From Dietzia timorensis (GTDB taxonomy: Bacteria; Actinomycetota; Actinomycetes; Mycobacteriales; Mycobacteriaceae), in assembly GCF_001659785.1 (NCBI RefSeq), contig NZ_CP015961.1, positions 1,426,001 to 1,490,000 of the forward strand: a DNA stretch of 64,000 nucleotides. The letters are read 5' to 3'. The notes beneath the pieces were generated by a model. It was not told the DNA's origin, ran no database searches, and saw nothing but the letters and a program-made list of their open reading frames with translations. A program made the position numbers and the translations under genes. Shown in pieces: positions 46,229-55,589 of the stretch. How positions within the stretch are numbered: position 1 is the first letter of the stretch; every line of letters begins with the position of its first letter.

Positions 46229-48620
46229 GTCGTACCTCGGTGTCTGGGCCGACGACGCGTCCGGGAAGAGGATTCTGTCCGTACACGACCCCGTTGCGGC
46301 CGGAGTCGACCTTCGGACGCAGGCCCCGTTCGCGAAGCTTGTCGGACGCGGAGCCGACGGTATCACCGAGCACCATCGGCACACGCACGGAATTCGACGG
46401 AATGAGCCTGATCGTGGTGGTCTTCGCATCGACGAGCTCATCCGCGGACGGTTCGGTGCGGACCGCCTTGCCGTCGAGGACATCCTCATCGGTTTCGGCC
46501 GGTCCCTCGACGACGGTCAACCCGGCTTTTTCGAGCTCTGCACGGGCCTCGTCCATGTCCATCCCGCGAATATCGGGCACGCGCGCCGCAGTAGACACGG
46601 TGAGGCTGACCGGGGAATTCGCGCGGAGCGCCTCACCCGGTGACGGGTCGGAGGAGACGACCGAACCGCCGGGCTGCGAGTCATCGAACTCCTCGGTGAC
46701 GTTGCCCACTCGCAGGCCCACGGCCTCGAGCGCCTCCCGGGCATCGCTCAGCGCGAGACCGACGAGTTCGGGTACGTCGACGGGAGCTGGCCCGCCACTG
46801 AGCACGAGTTTGACCTCGTCACCGACCCCCAACGTAGTTCCGGGCGCCGGGCTGAGCTCGAGCACAGCGCCCTCCGGGACGTCGTTGGAGAACCTGGCCT
46901 TCTCGGCGACGACGGGAACGAGCGAGCGCTCATTGATCGCGGCCTCGGTGGCCTCCCTGGAACGGTCGGCGCTGATGTCCGGAACGACAGGTTGTCCGGC
47001 TGAGACCAGCACCTTCACGGTGCCACCGGGCTGCACGCGCTCGCCGGCCGTGGGTTCTGTGCCCAGGAGGTCGCCTTCCGGCGCCTCGTTGTCGTAAAGT
47101 TCTTCCTCCGCCGACGTCAGGCCGACACCGGCGATCGCCGCCGATGCCTCGGGCACACTCATCCCGGACACGTCGGGAACCTCGACAAGCCGACCGGAAC
47201 CGAGCCACCATCCTGCGACGCCGAGAATCGCGACGAGCACGAGAACCGCAATCGCCCACAAGCAACCTGCTCCGCGCTTTGACTGCAATCCGGTCGGGAC
47301 GTCCGGCAGGGATCGTGACGTCGGAGCCGGCGTCTGCCCGGCGTGGCCGCGCGGGGGCGCGCCTTGACCAGGTCCCGGCCCGCCCGGATACACCGAGGTT
47401 GCCGCAGCACGCTCTCCGTACGGAACGGGCGGCGCCTGGCGAGGATGCATCCGCGTCGGGGTTCCCTGCTCGGCGCCGGGGGGCGCGCCGAGCGGAGCTC
47501 CCGGTGCCTGCTGCTGTAGACGAGTCGTCTCGTCGACCTGTGGCGTATCGCCGATGACGTGTGTCGGCGCGGCGGCGGAGGCCGCGGCAGCTCCCGCGCC
47601 TGCCGCAGCGCCGAATGCCGCGGGGGCACCACTACTTTCGCGCGAGGCGATATCGAAGACGGTCTCGCTCTTCGGTCCGGCACCGCCCGATCCCGCTGCG
47701 GCCTCCCGCGCAGCGCGTTCTCGGGCGCGGGACCACGCCGACGAGCTCGGCGCCGGCACGGGCACGTGGAATAAGCGGTTGCGCGAGGACACCTCTTCTA
47801 CGCGGTGGAGGAAATCCTTCGCCGAGGAGATCCGGGCGTCGGGGTTCCGCTCGGTCGCGTGCACGATGAGATCGTCGAGGTCCTCGGGAATGCCGGATAC
47901 CAGAGATGACGGCGGAGGAACGGGGCGCTCGAGACGCTGGTAAGCAGTCGCCACTGGCGTATCGCCCTGGAAAGGCACCCGGCCGGTGAGCAGTTCGAAC
48001 GCGACGATGCCAAGCGAGTACAGGTCCGAGCGGGGATCGGTATCGCCGGTGGCGATCTGTTCGGGCGCGAGATACGCGGCGGTGCCCATCACGACGTTCT
48101 GCGAGGTGGAGCGGGATTCTGCGACGGCACGGACCAGGCCGAAATCTGCGAGCTTAACCGAATTATTCGTCGAGACCAGAATGTTCTCTGGCTTGATGTC
48201 GCGGTGGATGAGCCCGTTCCCGTGCGCCTCGGCGAGCGCGCCGAGAATGGGACGAAGGACGCTCATGACTACGTGGGCAGGCATGGGGCCGCGTTCGTCG
48301 AGGATTTCCCGCAAGGTGCCGCCGGGAACGAGCTCCATGACGAGGAAGGCATGTCCGTCGTCAAACCCGTGATCGAAGACCTGCACAACACCGGGATGGG
48401 AGAGCCTTGCGACGGACTTGGCCTCGAGTTCGAGGCGGCTGACGAACGAATTATCACCGGCGAGGGTGGGGGAGAGAAGTTTCAACGCGACGTGGCGGTC
48501 GAGGCGCGTATCCGTCGCGAGATAGACGGTCGACATGCCTCCGTCCGCGATCGGCGCTTCGAGGCGGTAGCGGCGATCGACGAGATCACCCGGACCGAGT
48601 GCGTGCGACATCGGTTCCAC
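46212..48620 (-). CDS. pknL: membrane serine/threonine protein kinase with five PASTA repeats
   Basis: An 802-residue kinase. Residues about 15-280 are the kinase domain with ADGGMSTVYLA (glycine loop), VALKLL (Lys), HRDIKPENI, ADFGLVRA and YLAPEQIA. A Pro/Ala/Gly-rich linker follows to about 455, then one transmembrane helix (AIAVLVLVAILGVAGWWLG), and five extracellular PASTA repeats starting VEVPDVSGM, PVVPDIS, VDVPELVGL, ARVPDIRGM and VRVPMVLGD. PASTA repeats bind muropeptides or lipid II. M. tuberculosis PknL lacks them; Corynebacterium PknL has them. GTG at 48620 has AAGGGA before it; ATG at 48611 is an alternative. Its divergent neighbour is the probable substrate. Confidence 0.94.
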   Translation of the reverse strand: MEPMSHALGPGDLVDRRYRLEAPIADGGMSTVYLATDTRLDRHVALKLLSPTLAGDNSFVSRLELEAKSVARLSHPGVVQVFDHGFDDGHAFLVMELVPGGTLREILDERGPMPAHVVMSVLRPILGALAEAHGNGLIHRDIKPENILVSTNNSVKLADFGLVRAVAESRSTSQNVVMGTAAYLAPEQIATGDTDPRSDLYSLGIVAFELLTGRVPFQGDTPVATAYQRLERPVPPPSSLVSGIPEDLDDLIVHATERNPDARISSAKDFLHRVEEVSSRNRLFHVPVPAPSSSAWSRARERAAREAAAGSGGAGPKSETVFDIASRESSGAPAAFGAAAGAGAAAASAAAPTHVIGDTPQVDETTRLQQQAPGAPLGAPPGAEQGTPTRMHPRQAPPVPYGERAAATSVYPGGPGPGQGAPPRGHAGQTPAPTSRSLPDVPTGLQSKRGAGCLWAIAVLVLVAILGVAGWWLGSGRLVEVPDVSGMSVPEASAAIAGVGLTSAEEELYDNEAPEGDLLGTEPTAGERVQPGGTVKVLVSAGQPVVPDISADRSREATEAAINERSLVPVVAEKARFSNDVPEGAVLELSPAPGTTLGVGDEVKLVLSGGPAPVDVPELVGLALSDAREALEAVGLRVGNVTEEFDDSQPGGSVVSSDPSPGEALRANSPVSLTVSTAARVPDIRGMDMDEARAELEKAGLTVVEGPAETDEDVLDGKAVRTEPSADELVDAKTTTIRLIPSNSVRVPMVLGDTVGSASDKLRERGLRPKVDSGRNGVVYGQNPLPGRVVGPDTEVRLSALG

Positions 48621-48816
48621 TCACCGTCCCTTCTTCGTCCTGGCGCGTGTGCAGGCCTCCTGCGTATGCAACGGGGTGCGGCCGCAGCGCGTGCGGACCC
48701 CTTCGAGCATCTTCGATGCACCCGGCACGGGCGATGTTCCCCGCGCCGCCGACTTTCGATAATAATGCCAGCAAAAATGGACGCGGCGGCGCACGCTCGC
48801 CGGACTAACAATTAAC

Positions 48817-49191
48817 GTGTGTGGTGTGAGTAAAGTTCCCTACACCGATGATGTACTTCCCTCCGACGCGGACATTCTCCCGCTTCCCGATGTCGCCGAG
48901 CGTCTCGGCATCGTGGTCACGCGCGTCCATGACCTGCTGCGCGAGGGGCGCCTTCTGGCGATCCGCCGCGACGGCATCGTCTATGTTCCGGCGCTGTTGT
49001 TGTCCGATGAGGGCATCGGCAAACACGTCCCGGGGCTGATCTCCGTCTTGCGTGACGGCGGCTATACCGACTCCGAAATCCTTTCGTTTCTCTACACCGA
49101 GGACGATTCGCTCCCTGGCCGCCCGGTGGACGCGCTCCATGGGCACCTCGCACGGGAGGTCATGCGCAGGGCGCAGGCAATGGCGTTCTAG
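48817..49191 (+). CDS. helix-turn-helix DNA-binding protein, likely PknL substrate (Rv2175c-like)
   Basis: A 124-residue protein. A winged HTH lies at about residues 22-60 (LPDVAERLGIVVTRVHDLL, then REGRLLAIRRDGIVYVP). The C-terminal domain ends in GRPVDALHGHLAREVMRRAQ, matching Rv2175c, a DNA-binding protein phosphorylated by PknL in M. tuberculosis. It has two in-frame GTG starts (48817 and 48826) and no ribosome binding site, so leaderless expression is likely. It is divergent from pknL, and its stop overlaps that of mptA by four bases. Confidence 0.88.
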   Translation: MCGVSKVPYTDDVLPSDADILPLPDVAERLGIVVTRVHDLLREGRLLAIRRDGIVYVPALLLSDEGIGKHVPGLISVLRDGGYTDSEILSFLYTEDDSLPGRPVDALHGHLAREVMRRAQAMAF

Positions 49192-50774
49192 TTCGTCGAG
49201 GCCCCTCCGGCCGGCGAGTGAGGCCGTTCGAATGCGATTGCCTTGTGTTCCCACAGGGCCGCGGCCACGGCGGCGATCACGGCCACCACTGCGAAGACCG
49301 GGTTATACAGCGTCGGCGTGCCGCCCGGATCCGTGGCGAGTAACTGGAACACGATGATGGCGACCGCCAGGTAACGCGCCCGATGGGCGAACCGGTGAGA
49401 CGCAGGAATCGCCGCCAACGTGCCTACGGCGACCGTCCAGTACCACGGCCACGAGAGGACGTTGACCACGAAAAACGCCGTCCACGCGATGGTGAGCCAC
49501 GCGAAAATTCCGCCGGCCCGCGATCGCAGGGCATCGGGGTCGTCCCTTTCATCCTCTCGTGGGCGCGCCCACCACCAGCACACTGCGAGCATCAACGCTC
49601 CCGCCACCATGCACAGCGTGCGCGAGACAGCAAGGGCGTTCTCGAAGCTGGACATCCCGATCCAGTCGGCCAGATGTGCGCTCGCCGTCGGTAGCGCAAT
49701 CCAGTAGACCACCCGATCGGACACCGATAACGCGCCGATCCAGCCGATACCGGCGCCGCTGACCACGGTCACAATCGTCCCGGTTGCTGCGGCGAATGTC
49801 GTCATCCAAAGACCTCGTGCGAAGGCGCGAAGGAACGCTCTCCCGGCGATCCATGCGAGGAAGGGGAGAAGCAGTAGCGAGGTCACCTTGATCGTCCCGG
49901 CGAGCCCGATGGCAATCCCGGCGCCGGCCAGAAGGCCCCAACGCATTCGAGGAGATGTCGCCGCTGCGGCAGCCACCGAGAGCCACATCCCGAGGACCAC
50001 GAAGGCGAGAATCATCGCATCGTTGTGGAGACCGCCGACCAGGTGCACCACGACCAGCGGATTGGCCAGGCCGAGCCACAGCGCGTGGTCGCGCGATGCC
50101 CCGGTGTGGCGCGTAAGACGCACCAGCGCAATGGCGGCGAGCGCGAGGAATGCGAGCACCACCACTCGCAGTCCGATGATCGCCGGCCACGCCGAGTGCC
50201 CGGACAGCGCCGACGTCCCCTGCATGATCAACAGATGTAGTGGGCCGTATGGGGTGGGAGTGAAGCGCCAGTCCGGGTGGACGTTGGACGACATGGCGCC
50301 GCCGGCCGCACCCGTGCCATCGACATAGGGATCCGCGGGGCCGGAAAGCATCTCGCCCTGTGCGAGGTAGGTCCACGCATCACCGGAAAACACAGGCAAT
50401 GCAGGCACCAGCGGCGCCATCCAGGCGGCGAAGACGACCCACCACCGGATGCGGGCCCCCGTGGCTATCGTCTTCCCGAGCGCCAACCACGCGACACAAC
50501 TCAGGATGACGCCGAACCACACGAGAACCATCGAGGCCACCGCGCCCGAACCGATGGCGAGAAATGCGAGGGCGCTATTACTCGCGAGCCCGATCTCGCC
50601 CGCCTGAGCGCCCGCGCCGAAGGAGCCCACCGAAATCAGGCACGCGCCGAGAGCTCCGGAGACGATCGGGGCGAGAACTCCTTTGCTCCCGGGGATGCGA
50701 ACCGCGCGGGCCCCGGACTCGCAAGAATCCGAGTGTGCAGCGCCGTGGCTTGTGCCGGAGGAAGGGGGGATCAT
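49188..50774 (-). CDS. mptA: polyprenol-phosphate-mannose-dependent alpha(1->6) mannosyltransferase
   Basis: A 528-residue GT-C glycosyltransferase with about twelve transmembrane helices. The first external loop has PVFSGDAWTYLAQGEML (catalytic Asp), typical of the family, then NVHPDWRFTPTPYGPLHL and GLHNDAMILAFVVLG. MptA (Rv2174) extends the mannan backbone of lipomannan. It follows the prenyl synthase gene by 24 bp on the same strand, so the two are probably one transcript, linking isoprenoid carriers with mannosylation. Confidence 0.9.
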   Translation of the reverse strand: MIPPSSGTSHGAAHSDSCESGARAVRIPGSKGVLAPIVSGALGACLISVGSFGAGAQAGEIGLASNSALAFLAIGSGAVASMVLVWFGVILSCVAWLALGKTIATGARIRWWVVFAAWMAPLVPALPVFSGDAWTYLAQGEMLSGPADPYVDGTGAAGGAMSSNVHPDWRFTPTPYGPLHLLIMQGTSALSGHSAWPAIIGLRVVVLAFLALAAIALVRLTRHTGASRDHALWLGLANPLVVVHLVGGLHNDAMILAFVVLGMWLSVAAAAATSPRMRWGLLAGAGIAIGLAGTIKVTSLLLLPFLAWIAGRAFLRAFARGLWMTTFAAATGTIVTVVSGAGIGWIGALSVSDRVVYWIALPTASAHLADWIGMSSFENALAVSRTLCMVAGALMLAVCWWWARPREDERDDPDALRSRAGGIFAWLTIAWTAFFVVNVLSWPWYWTVAVGTLAAIPASHRFAHRARYLAVAIIVFQLLATDPGGTPTLYNPVFAVVAVIAAVAAALWEHKAIAFERPHSPAGGASTN

Positions 50775-50798
50775 CGCGGTCCTGGTATCCGGGGTTCC

Positions 50799-51917
50799 TC
50801 AGAACGCCCGGTCGACGGCCTGTCCGGCCAGACGGCGCAGCGTCTCCTCGCCGGCGGGGTCGAGTGTCGCGTGGTCGAGGGCGGAAAGGCCCTCCGACGT
50901 CAGACGTTCTATTTCTTCGTGCACGTGGTTCACGGCTCCGCTGGCGGTGAGAATGTCCCGCGAACGTGCGAGCTGCTCCGCGTCCAGCTCGGCGCCGAGC
51001 GCACGGGTGAGCTCCGCCGCGTCCGCCGACGAGGCCCGATTGAGCGCGTAGTTGATGAGAAGCGTGCGCTTGCCCTCGCGGATATCGTCCCCCGAAGGCT
51101 TCCCGGTGACCTCCGGGTCACCGAATACCCCGAGCATGTCGTCGACCAGTTGGTAGGCAATCCCCATGGATACCCCGAACGTGCGCAATGCCTCGATGGT
51201 TTCGGGCGGTGCGCCCGCAAGGACCGCCCCGAGATGGACAGGTCGCTCGATCGTGTACGCGGCTGTCTTGAAGCGGTTGACCCGGGTGGGAGTGTCGAGA
51301 TCGGAAGCGTTGGTGGCTTCGGCGTGCACGTCGAGCATCTGGCCGCCGAGAACCTCGGTCTTCATGTTCGCCCACACCGAGTGCGCGCGGCGGTAGAACT
51401 CGATCGACATGGTCGGGCACGCCAGTAGGGCCTCGGATAACATCTCGTCCGCCCAGGCAAGTGCGATGTCCCCGAGCAGAATGGCCTGGGAGCGTCCGTA
51501 GGAGTCGCTGTTGCCGCTCCATTCGGCGTCCGAGTGTTCGGACGAGAGTGCGACGTGGACGGTGGGTAGACCTCGACGGGTTGCGGAGGCGTCGATTATG
51601 TCGTCGTGGATCAGCGCACACGCCTGAATGAGTTCCAGGGCCGCGAGCGCTTTGATCGCGGTGTCGATGTCCGCGGACGCGGTCGGATCGCCCGAAGGTG
51701 CGGAGGCGCAGTAGGCGGCGACGCCGAAACGCGGCCGCATCCGCTTGCCGCCGCCGAGGACGAAGCGCTCGAGGCGGTCGGCGATGTCGCTGCAGCGGCC
51801 ATCGATCTCGGAGAGCGAGGCGCGGCGGCGAGAGAGGAAGCTCTCCAGCTCCCGCTGGATAGCGGACGCCGGATCCGAGCACGTCCGCGAATCGTCGGTG
51901 CCTGTCGCATCCTTCAT
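50799..51917 (-). CDS. trans-polyprenyl diphosphate synthase
   Basis: A 372-residue class I prenyltransferase. The first aspartate-rich motif is LIHDDIIDASATRRG and the second is YQLVDDMLGVFGD; GGGKRMRPRF is the IPP-binding part and GKRTLLINYAL follows. It makes geranylgeranyl- or farnesyl-type diphosphates from IPP; the residues before the first motif are not enough to fix chain length. It corresponds to Rv2173 (IdsA2). It is divergent from metF with 210 bp between. Confidence 0.92.
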   Translation of the reverse strand: MKDATGTDDSRTCSDPASAIQRELESFLSRRRASLSEIDGRCSDIADRLERFVLGGGKRMRPRFGVAAYCASAPSGDPTASADIDTAIKALAALELIQACALIHDDIIDASATRRGLPTVHVALSSEHSDAEWSGNSDSYGRSQAILLGDIALAWADEMLSEALLACPTMSIEFYRRAHSVWANMKTEVLGGQMLDVHAEATNASDLDTPTRVNRFKTAAYTIERPVHLGAVLAGAPPETIEALRTFGVSMGIAYQLVDDMLGVFGDPEVTGKPSGDDIREGKRTLLINYALNRASSADAAELTRALGAELDAEQLARSRDILTASGAVNHVHEEIERLTSEGLSALDHATLDPAGEETLRRLAGQAVDRAF

Positions 51918-52127
51918 CAGCTGCTGCAGCCTTTCGCCGAGGGCCGCCAGTCGGCCATAGTCTTCTGCCGTGCCGAACCCTGGGAATCGGCATGTGCCTC
52001 TGTCACCTTATCGCGAGCGAGCCGCCGGCATGCCCGGGGAGGGAACCAAGGGTGAACTGGCCGGTGGGAGGAGCCCTTCCCTAGACTGGCCTGGAACTTC
52101 ATTCCATGACACAGGAGGCTCGACGTA

Positions 52128-53108
52128 GTGACCGCCGGGAACGCCCACGATTCGCACACGACTGCTCACGATGGCGTCATTGCGCGAATGTCGGCGTCCA
52201 CAACTGCGCGGATCCCGTTCTCGGTCGAGTTCTACCCGCCGCGTGACGAGGCGGCAGAGGAGCGTTTGTGGCGCGCCGCCTCGGTGTTCGAGCAGTTGGG
52301 CGCGGCGTTCGTGTCGGTGACGTACGGAGCGGGCGGGTCGACCCGCGACCGCACACTTCGCATCACCCGTGACGTCGCGAATAACACCGCCCTCTTGCCT
52401 ATCGCGCATCTGACGGCCGTGGGTCACACCGTCTCCGAGCTCGACGCGCTCGTCGACGAATACGCGAAGGCGGGCGTGCACAACATCCTCGCGCTGCGCG
52501 GGGATCCACCGGGAGATCCGCTCGGTGAGTGGACGCAGCACCCGGGCGGGCTTCGCTATGCGGACGAACTGGTCCGACTCATCGGGGAGAAGGACTCCTT
52601 CGAGGTGGGCGTCGCGTCGTTCCCGGAAGGGCACTATCGGGCGAGCACGCTCGATGTCGACACCGAGGTTCTCGTGACGAAGCTGCGCAGCGGTGCTGAA
52701 TATTCGATCACACAGATGTTCTTCGACGTCGACGACTACCTCCGGCTCCGCGATCGCGTGGTCGCCGCGGACCCCGAGCAGGGTGCCAAGCCGATTATTC
52801 CGGGTCTCATGCCGGTGACCTCGCTACGATCCGTGCGCCGGATGCTCGAGCTTTCGGGCTCGAAGCTGCCGGCCGACTTCGAGAGTCGACTTACCCGAGC
52901 GGCGGGCAGCGGGGAGACCGAAGACCGGGCGGCGGTGCGGGAGGTCGGCATCGAGTTCGCGACGAACCTGTGTGAGCGACTCATTCGTGAAGGCGCCCCG
53001 TGCCTGCACTTCAACACGCTCAACTTCTCGCGCGCGACGCAGGAGGTGCTAGCCAATCTGGGAATGGCTCCAGAGGTGGGGGCGCACGGGGGAGTCGTCC
53101 TCGCTTGA
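52128..53108 (+). CDS. metF: methylenetetrahydrofolate reductase
   Basis: A 326-residue FAD-dependent TIM-barrel enzyme producing 5-methyl-THF for methionine. Features are FSVEFYPPRDEAAEERL with the catalytic Glu, VSVTYGAGGSTRDRT, ILALRGDPPGDP, VASFPEGHYRA, and ITQMFFDVDDYLRL. The GTG at 52128 has AGGAGG nine bases upstream; an ATG at 52188 is possible but has no such site. It corresponds to Rv2172c, which was once thought not to be a standard MetF, so activity should be confirmed. Confidence 0.92.
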   Translation: MTAGNAHDSHTTAHDGVIARMSASTTARIPFSVEFYPPRDEAAEERLWRAASVFEQLGAAFVSVTYGAGGSTRDRTLRITRDVANNTALLPIAHLTAVGHTVSELDALVDEYAKAGVHNILALRGDPPGDPLGEWTQHPGGLRYADELVRLIGEKDSFEVGVASFPEGHYRASTLDVDTEVLVTKLRSGAEYSITQMFFDVDDYLRLRDRVVAADPEQGAKPIIPGLMPVTSLRSVRRMLELSGSKLPADFESRLTRAAGSGETEDRAAVREVGIEFATNLCERLIREGAPCLHFNTLNFSRATQEVLANLGMAPEVGAHGGVVLA

Positions 53109-53119
53109 GCGCCGCTGGG

Positions 53120-53157
53120 GCGGGCTCGCCGACCGAACGCGAGACCGCCGAGCCCGC
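53120..53157. terminator. inverted repeat between convergent metF and lppM
   Basis: GCGGGCTCG and CGAGCCCGC pair over 9 bp around a 20-base loop, lying between the two stops. No U-tract. Confidence 0.4.
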
Positions 53158-53172
53158 TGCGGCGTCAGCCCG

Positions 53173-53934
53173 TCAGAGCGGCGAGCGGATTCCCGCGTCG
53201 GTACGCGCTCGCGAGGACCTGGCGAGCAGGATCACCAGGATCGAGACCAGCACGGCCGCACCAATGCCGACGATGAGCCATACGGCGAAGCCGCGGGTAG
53301 CTGGATCGGGGTAGCTGGTGCTGGCCTCCAGCGTGCTCACGGTTCCCGCCTGTGGAGACCACGAGACGCGGTTCGGATCGTCTTCGATCGTGCCGTTGGT
53401 GTTCTCCACGGGAGCGGGGAAGCTCAGGTCGATTCGCGACTGGATCCCTCCGGTCTGTTCCTGGGGTACGCCGGTCAGATCGATGCTGCCCTCGAACGTG
53501 ACCTTTCCGCCGGAGCGGCGGAAACTCATCGAATACGGCCGGGAATTGTCCACCTGTAGTCCGATCACCATGGTGTCGACGTCGGCGAAGCTGAGTTCGG
53601 TGAAGTAGATCTCCTTGCCCGAGAAATTATTGGCCGCGTAATTGGAGATGCGGACCTTCTCCTCGAGGCCGGTCGGGACGGAGAGCCCGTTGAGTACGGA
53701 GGCTTCTTCTGCGTTATCTCCGGCCAACAGGATGCGGCCGGAAACAGTATCGTTCTTGCCTACCGAGAGATCGGCTCCCAGCTGCAGGCATCCCGAAAGG
53801 GTGAACGCCAGCGCCACGACCAGCGAGAATAGTGTGCCGCGTCGGAGCCACGCCGGGCCGCGGCCGCCGGACTGTCGATACGCCGCACCCGAAGGCGTTT
53901 CGGGCTTGCGGGTGTTCAGGGCATTAACGGTCAT
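53173..53934 (-). CDS. lppM: LppM-like lipoprotein (DUF3153)
   Basis: A 253-residue protein. After about 35 charged residues a signal sequence RRGTLFSLVVALAFTLSGC ends in a lipobox cysteine. The domain LQLGADLSVGKNDTVSGRIL through NRVSWSPQAG is the LppM fold, followed by a C-terminal transmembrane helix (AVWLIVGIGAAVLVSILVILL) and a basic tail. Rv2171 has the same architecture and affects phagosome events in M. tuberculosis. A GTG at 53937 directly before the ATG is an alternative start. Confidence 0.88.
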   Translation of the reverse strand: MTVNALNTRKPETPSGAAYRQSGGRGPAWLRRGTLFSLVVALAFTLSGCLQLGADLSVGKNDTVSGRILLAGDNAEEASVLNGLSVPTGLEEKVRISNYAANNFSGKEIYFTELSFADVDTMVIGLQVDNSRPYSMSFRRSGGKVTFEGSIDLTGVPQEQTGGIQSRIDLSFPAPVENTNGTIEDDPNRVSWSPQAGTVSTLEASTSYPDPATRGFAVWLIVGIGAAVLVSILVILLARSSRARTDAGIRSPL

Positions 53935-53996
53935 CACAGAACACCATTGTGCCTGGGTAGGACGCGAGTTGTTTGTCGCGACTCGCCAAAACCATC

Positions 53997-55589
53997 TCAG
54001 AACATCTTCCTCGTCACCGCTTTGCGGAGGTATGAACGTGCGAGCGAGGCGGAGATCCGCCCACTCGTACCGATGACGCCACCGCCCGGATGTTGTGAGG
54101 CGCCGGCAAGAAATAGTCCCGCGATCCCGGGAATCCGGTACTGGGCAAGTTCAGGGTGGGGCCGAAACGGGAGCATCTGGTCGAGAGCCATCTCGACGTG
54201 CATCACGTTCCCGCCCCACAGCCCGAGCTCGCGCTCGAGATCGAGCGGGGACTGCGCGAATCGATGCTCGACCGAGTTCGCGAACCCCGGCGAATAGGAA
54301 TCCACCGCGGCGATGATGCGGTCGGCCTCGGCGTTCTTGACCTCGTCCCAGCTTCGACCATCCGCCAAGTGCCGTGGGTGCCACTGGGACCACAGAGTCA
54401 ACTCGTGTTTCCCGGACGGGGCCAGGCTCGGGTCGAGAGAGGAAAAACTCATGACGAGCACTGCAGGATCGGCGTCGAGGGCGCCCGCCGAGGCGACGCC
54501 ATACCGCCGGTCGAGGAGCTTGCGGTCGTTAACGAGTAGCTGTAGTCCCCGCGAACTTTCCTCGACACGCGCTCCCTCGTAGGTGGGAAGTCGATCCGTT
54601 CCCACGCGCACCGGCATCCCGACGCCGAAACCCGTGCGGATTCCTCGCCGCCACCGGGCCCAGTCGGCGGACGAAACGAGCGGGCGGACGAGCTCGAGAG
54701 TCGAGAGGATATGCGCGGCGGAAATGACGCAGCGAGCGCGGAAATCCCTGTCGCCCGCGCGAACCGTCCACGCTCCGCCGTCATCGGGCGACAGTGCGGT
54801 GACGGCATGGGAGGCGAGGACCTCGCCACCGTTGTACCTGATCGCCGCGATGAGAGCTTCGGCGAGCGCGCCCGAACCGCCGCGGGCTCTACCGGGAGGG
54901 ATCGAATGCATGAGCGCGGCGAAGCCGATCATCGGCGCCGTGGCCGGGGACGACATCGGCGGACCCGACTGCGCGCCGAACCACGCGAGAGCTGCCTTGA
55001 GGCGCTCGGAGTCGAACCAATAATCCAGGAGCGCATCGCCGGAAGAGAGAAACTGATGGGAGAGCGCGAGGGGATGGCGCATTCCGTAGGATCCGACCAG
55101 CTTCCCGAGGCCACGCGGGTTCGGCGCCGACCCGAAGCTCGCCATCATGCCCTCTGCGAGCGGGGTCCATGTCGCGACGAATTCGCGATATGCGGCGGCG
55201 TCGCGTTCCGAACAGGCGGCTGCGATCGACGCGCACGTGGCATCGAGATCAGAGGAGAACACCAGTGGAGGCTCGCCCGAACCCGGCGGAGCGGGCGCGA
55301 ACGCCCACGGATCGCAATCGAGGTATTCGAGTCCGAATCGGCCCAGCTCGAGCTCTTCGATTATCCCGGTGTGCCGAATCATCAGATGCGACGACGAACC
55401 GCGGTCGGTGAGGTGTCCGGGGTAGCGCTCTACGGTTGACGTCGCACCACCCAAGACGCTGTCGCGTTCCAGCACGGCCACCGCCTTGCCCGCGCGCGCC
55501 AGGTACGCCGCTGCGATGAGCCCGTTGTGGCCTGAGCCGATGACCACGGCGTCGTACCTGATCTTCGTGCCGTTTCGCGCGCCCGTCAT
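53997..55589 (-). CDS. FAD-dependent phytoene desaturase-like oxidoreductase
   Basis: A 530-residue flavoprotein. The N-terminal dinucleotide fold is YDAVVIGSGHNGLIAAAYL with AVLERDSVLGGA; the C-terminal FAD signature is GLFLAGASQHPGGGVIGTSG. It belongs to the CrtI-like/PYROXD2-like group, not clearly a carotenoid enzyme, since no other crt genes are near. It begins within the stop of the upstream GNAT gene (ATGA), so they form an operon. Substrate unknown. Confidence 0.85.
   Translation of the reverse strand: MTGARNGTKIRYDAVVIGSGHNGLIAAAYLARAGKAVAVLERDSVLGGATSTVERYPGHLTDRGSSSHLMIRHTGIIEELELGRFGLEYLDCDPWAFAPAPPGSGEPPLVFSSDLDATCASIAAACSERDAAAYREFVATWTPLAEGMMASFGSAPNPRGLGKLVGSYGMRHPLALSHQFLSSGDALLDYWFDSERLKAALAWFGAQSGPPMSSPATAPMIGFAALMHSIPPGRARGGSGALAEALIAAIRYNGGEVLASHAVTALSPDDGGAWTVRAGDRDFRARCVISAAHILSTLELVRPLVSSADWARWRRGIRTGFGVGMPVRVGTDRLPTYEGARVEESSRGLQLLVNDRKLLDRRYGVASAGALDADPAVLVMSFSSLDPSLAPSGKHELTLWSQWHPRHLADGRSWDEVKNAEADRIIAAVDSYSPGFANSVEHRFAQSPLDLERELGLWGGNVMHVEMALDQMLPFRPHPELAQYRIPGIAGLFLAGASQHPGGGVIGTSGRISASLARSYLRKAVTRKMF

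Noticed and set aside
47555-47943. Forward frames across the pknL linker
   Set aside because: Shadows of the Pro/Ala/Gly-rich linker of the kinase.
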